Part shown: piece by piece, positions 5,616 through 6,485 of the stretch
Position numbering within the stretch: the stretch's first letter is position 1
Layout of the letters: each line of letters begins with the position of its first letter
Source of the DNA: RGIG8775 sp045587785
GTDB lineage: Bacteria > Bacillota > Clostridia > Oscillospirales > CAG-272
Assembly (NCBI GenBank): GCA_045587785.1
Contig: JAZNDA010000005.1
Coordinates: 1-6,485 of the forward strand
Length of the DNA stretch: 6,485 nucleotides
Direction: 5' to 3'
The notes under the pieces: generated by a model
What the model saw: only the letters and a program-made list of their open reading frames with translations
Told to the model about the DNA's origin: nothing
Databases searched by the model: none
Position numbers and translations under genes: made by a program

Positions 5616-6275
5616 TTATTTACTTTCGGTTATCTGCATTTTCGCCCAAGCGAACAATTCTTCCGACATAGTATCAAATTCCACAGCCTCGCCGTTTTTC
5701 AGCTTCAAAAAGGTTTCAACGATCTTTCGTTCATCAGCAGAAACTATGTCTAGCAGGTCTTTTTGATGCTTGACGTATTTCCCCGTCCGCTTGAAAGCGA
5801 TCGCCTGCACGACAAAAGAGGCGGATTTATACAGTCCGCGCAAAATATCCTCGCTCTTTTCGTGTAGCATATTATGTACACAACCGTGGTAGACGTTGCA
5901 CGCGCCGATCTTGATGGCTCTGTCAACCGCCGCTTGATCAATGACCGTGAGCAATTCATCAAGGCTGCCTTTTATGGGTGTGGTGTCATAGTAAAACTGA
6001 AAAAGGTCGGAAGGCTCCCAATTGAGAAGCTCGTCCTTTCCCGAAAGAAAACCGCAGATCAGTTCCCTGTGCGGCAGAGTGTCGAGCATTGCATTATATT
6101 CCCCGATATCCGAGGCGGACAGCTCGTCAAGTATCACGACAACGTCAATATCGCTTGTTTCCGTCGCCTCTCCGCGACCGTAGCTGCCTTGCAAGCCGAC
6201 GAACCACACGCGGTTTGCGAATTTTTCATTTAAGGCCTTCAAAAAGCCGTCCAGCCAAGTAGTTATATCTATCAC
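5616..6275 (-). CDS. Nucleotidyltransferase-fold protein
   Basis: A 219-residue soluble protein. The N-terminal half has the polymerase-beta-like nucleotidyltransferase signature GSYGRGEATETSDID (residues 30-44): GS 30-31 and the two metal-binding aspartates D42 and D44, with the strand DVVVIL after it. The C-terminal half is mainly helical (AVDRAIKIG to FKRTGKYVKHQKDLL, then a terminal helix), like the helical partner domain of aminoglycoside nucleotidyltransferases or a HEPN-like bundle. Such proteins transfer NMP to antibiotics, proteins or other targets; which one is unknown. GTG at 6275 is preferred because GAGGTG lies 6 bases upstream; an in-frame GTG at 6284, three codons earlier, overlaps that very ribosome site and is unlikely. 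It begins 18 bases after the TipAS regulator gene, suggesting one transcript. No toxin-antitoxin partner gene is adjacent. Confidence 0.85.
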   Translation of the reverse strand: MIDITTWLDGFLKALNEKFANRVWFVGLQGSYGRGEATETSDIDVVVILDELSASDIGEYNAMLDTLPHRELICGFLSGKDELLNWEPSDLFQFYYDTTPIKGSLDELLTVIDQAAVDRAIKIGACNVYHGCVHNMLHEKSEDILRGLYKSASFVVQAIAFKRTGKYVKHQKDLLDIVSADERKIVETFLKLKNGEAVEFDTMSEELFAWAKMQITESK

Positions 6276-6293
6276 CTTAATCACCTCACAATT

Positions 6294-6485
6294 TTAATAC
6301 GCCTTTCCGCAATACGCCTCGATTGCCTCGGATGCAAACTCTGCGGTTCCATCTCCATACTTGTCGATATTTTTCTTGAATCGCTCGTCGGCAACATACA
6401 TCTTTCCAAGCCCTACAAGAATCTCGTCGGTGCAGGTGTAGTAGTTGGCTGTTATATGTGTCTGAAGCTTGGCTACAAGCACCTG
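6294..6485 (-). CDS. C-terminal end of a TipAS-domain (MerR-type) regulator, 5' end outside window
   Basis: Only the last 63 codons are in the window; the frame is open to the right edge. The visible part, from HITANYYTCTDEILVGLG through KMYVADERFKKNIDKYG to EAIEAYCGKAY, matches the end of the TipAS antibiotic-recognition domain, found C-terminal to a MerR DNA-binding domain in proteins of the TipA type. In Streptomyces TipA this domain binds thiopeptide antibiotics and switches on transcription; relatives sense other compounds. The missing N-terminus should hold the MerR helix-turn-helix, which cannot be confirmed here. It is the first visible gene of the minus-strand block and could be its regulator. 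The domain call is from recalled family motifs. Confidence 0.8.
   Translation of the reverse strand, partial: QVLVAKLQTHITANYYTCTDEILVGLGKMYVADERFKKNIDKYGDGTAEFASEAIEAYCGKAY

Noticed and set aside
1..6485. CRISPR array, insertion sequence or transposase
   Set aside because: No regularly spaced repeats, no terminal inverted repeats with a transposase frame, and no recombinase motifs were seen.

Overview
This window looks like a piece of a low-to-moderate GC Bacillota chromosome, most likely a gut-type Clostridia (Oscillospirales/Ruminococcaceae-like). That placement is inference from the gene families (clostridial peptide deformylase variant, Xre regulator fused to a CGMPL-type zinc ribbon, bis-[4Fe-4S] aldo/keto reductase, CPBP protease, TipAS regulator), from the strong Shine-Dalgarno sites, and from sigma-A type promoters with an extended -10. 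No species can be named from the sequence alone.

Layout: the left edge (1-182) holds a complete plus-strand tRNA-Pro(GGG) unit, with promoter, cloverleaf including encoded CCA, and an 11-bp intrinsic terminator. Positions 183-392 contain no convincing gene, only AT-rich sequence and a second hairpin near 359-390. Positions 393-794 (minus) hold an unrecognised open frame with a poor start, probably the remnant or 3' end of a larger gene. A strong hairpin at 829-864 separates it from the main block.

From 871 to the right edge every gene is on the minus strand. In transcription order (right to left) they are: the C-terminal end of a TipAS-domain regulator (cut by the window edge), a nucleotidyltransferase-fold protein, an iron-sulfur aldo/keto reductase, a GNAT acetyltransferase, a small CDP-alcohol phosphatidyltransferase, a RimJ/RimL-type GNAT acetyltransferase, a CPBP intramembrane protease, a divergent peptide deformylase, and an Xre/zinc-ribbon regulator. 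The last five of the tightly packed genes (GNAT to deformylase) overlap or nearly touch (4-bp overlap, 11-bp overlap, 1-bp gap, 8-bp overlap), so they are almost certainly one translationally coupled transcript. The Xre/zinc-ribbon gene has its own well-formed promoter just after the deformylase stop and ends at the 829-864 terminator.

Functionally the block reads as an accessory drug- or stress-response style operon: a ligand-sensing regulator followed by small modifying enzymes (two acetyltransferases, a nucleotidyltransferase), a redox enzyme, a lipid head-group enzyme, a membrane protease and a deformylase variant. Each family is known; the joint role is a hypothesis from context. No mobile element, CRISPR array or clearly undescribed system is visible.
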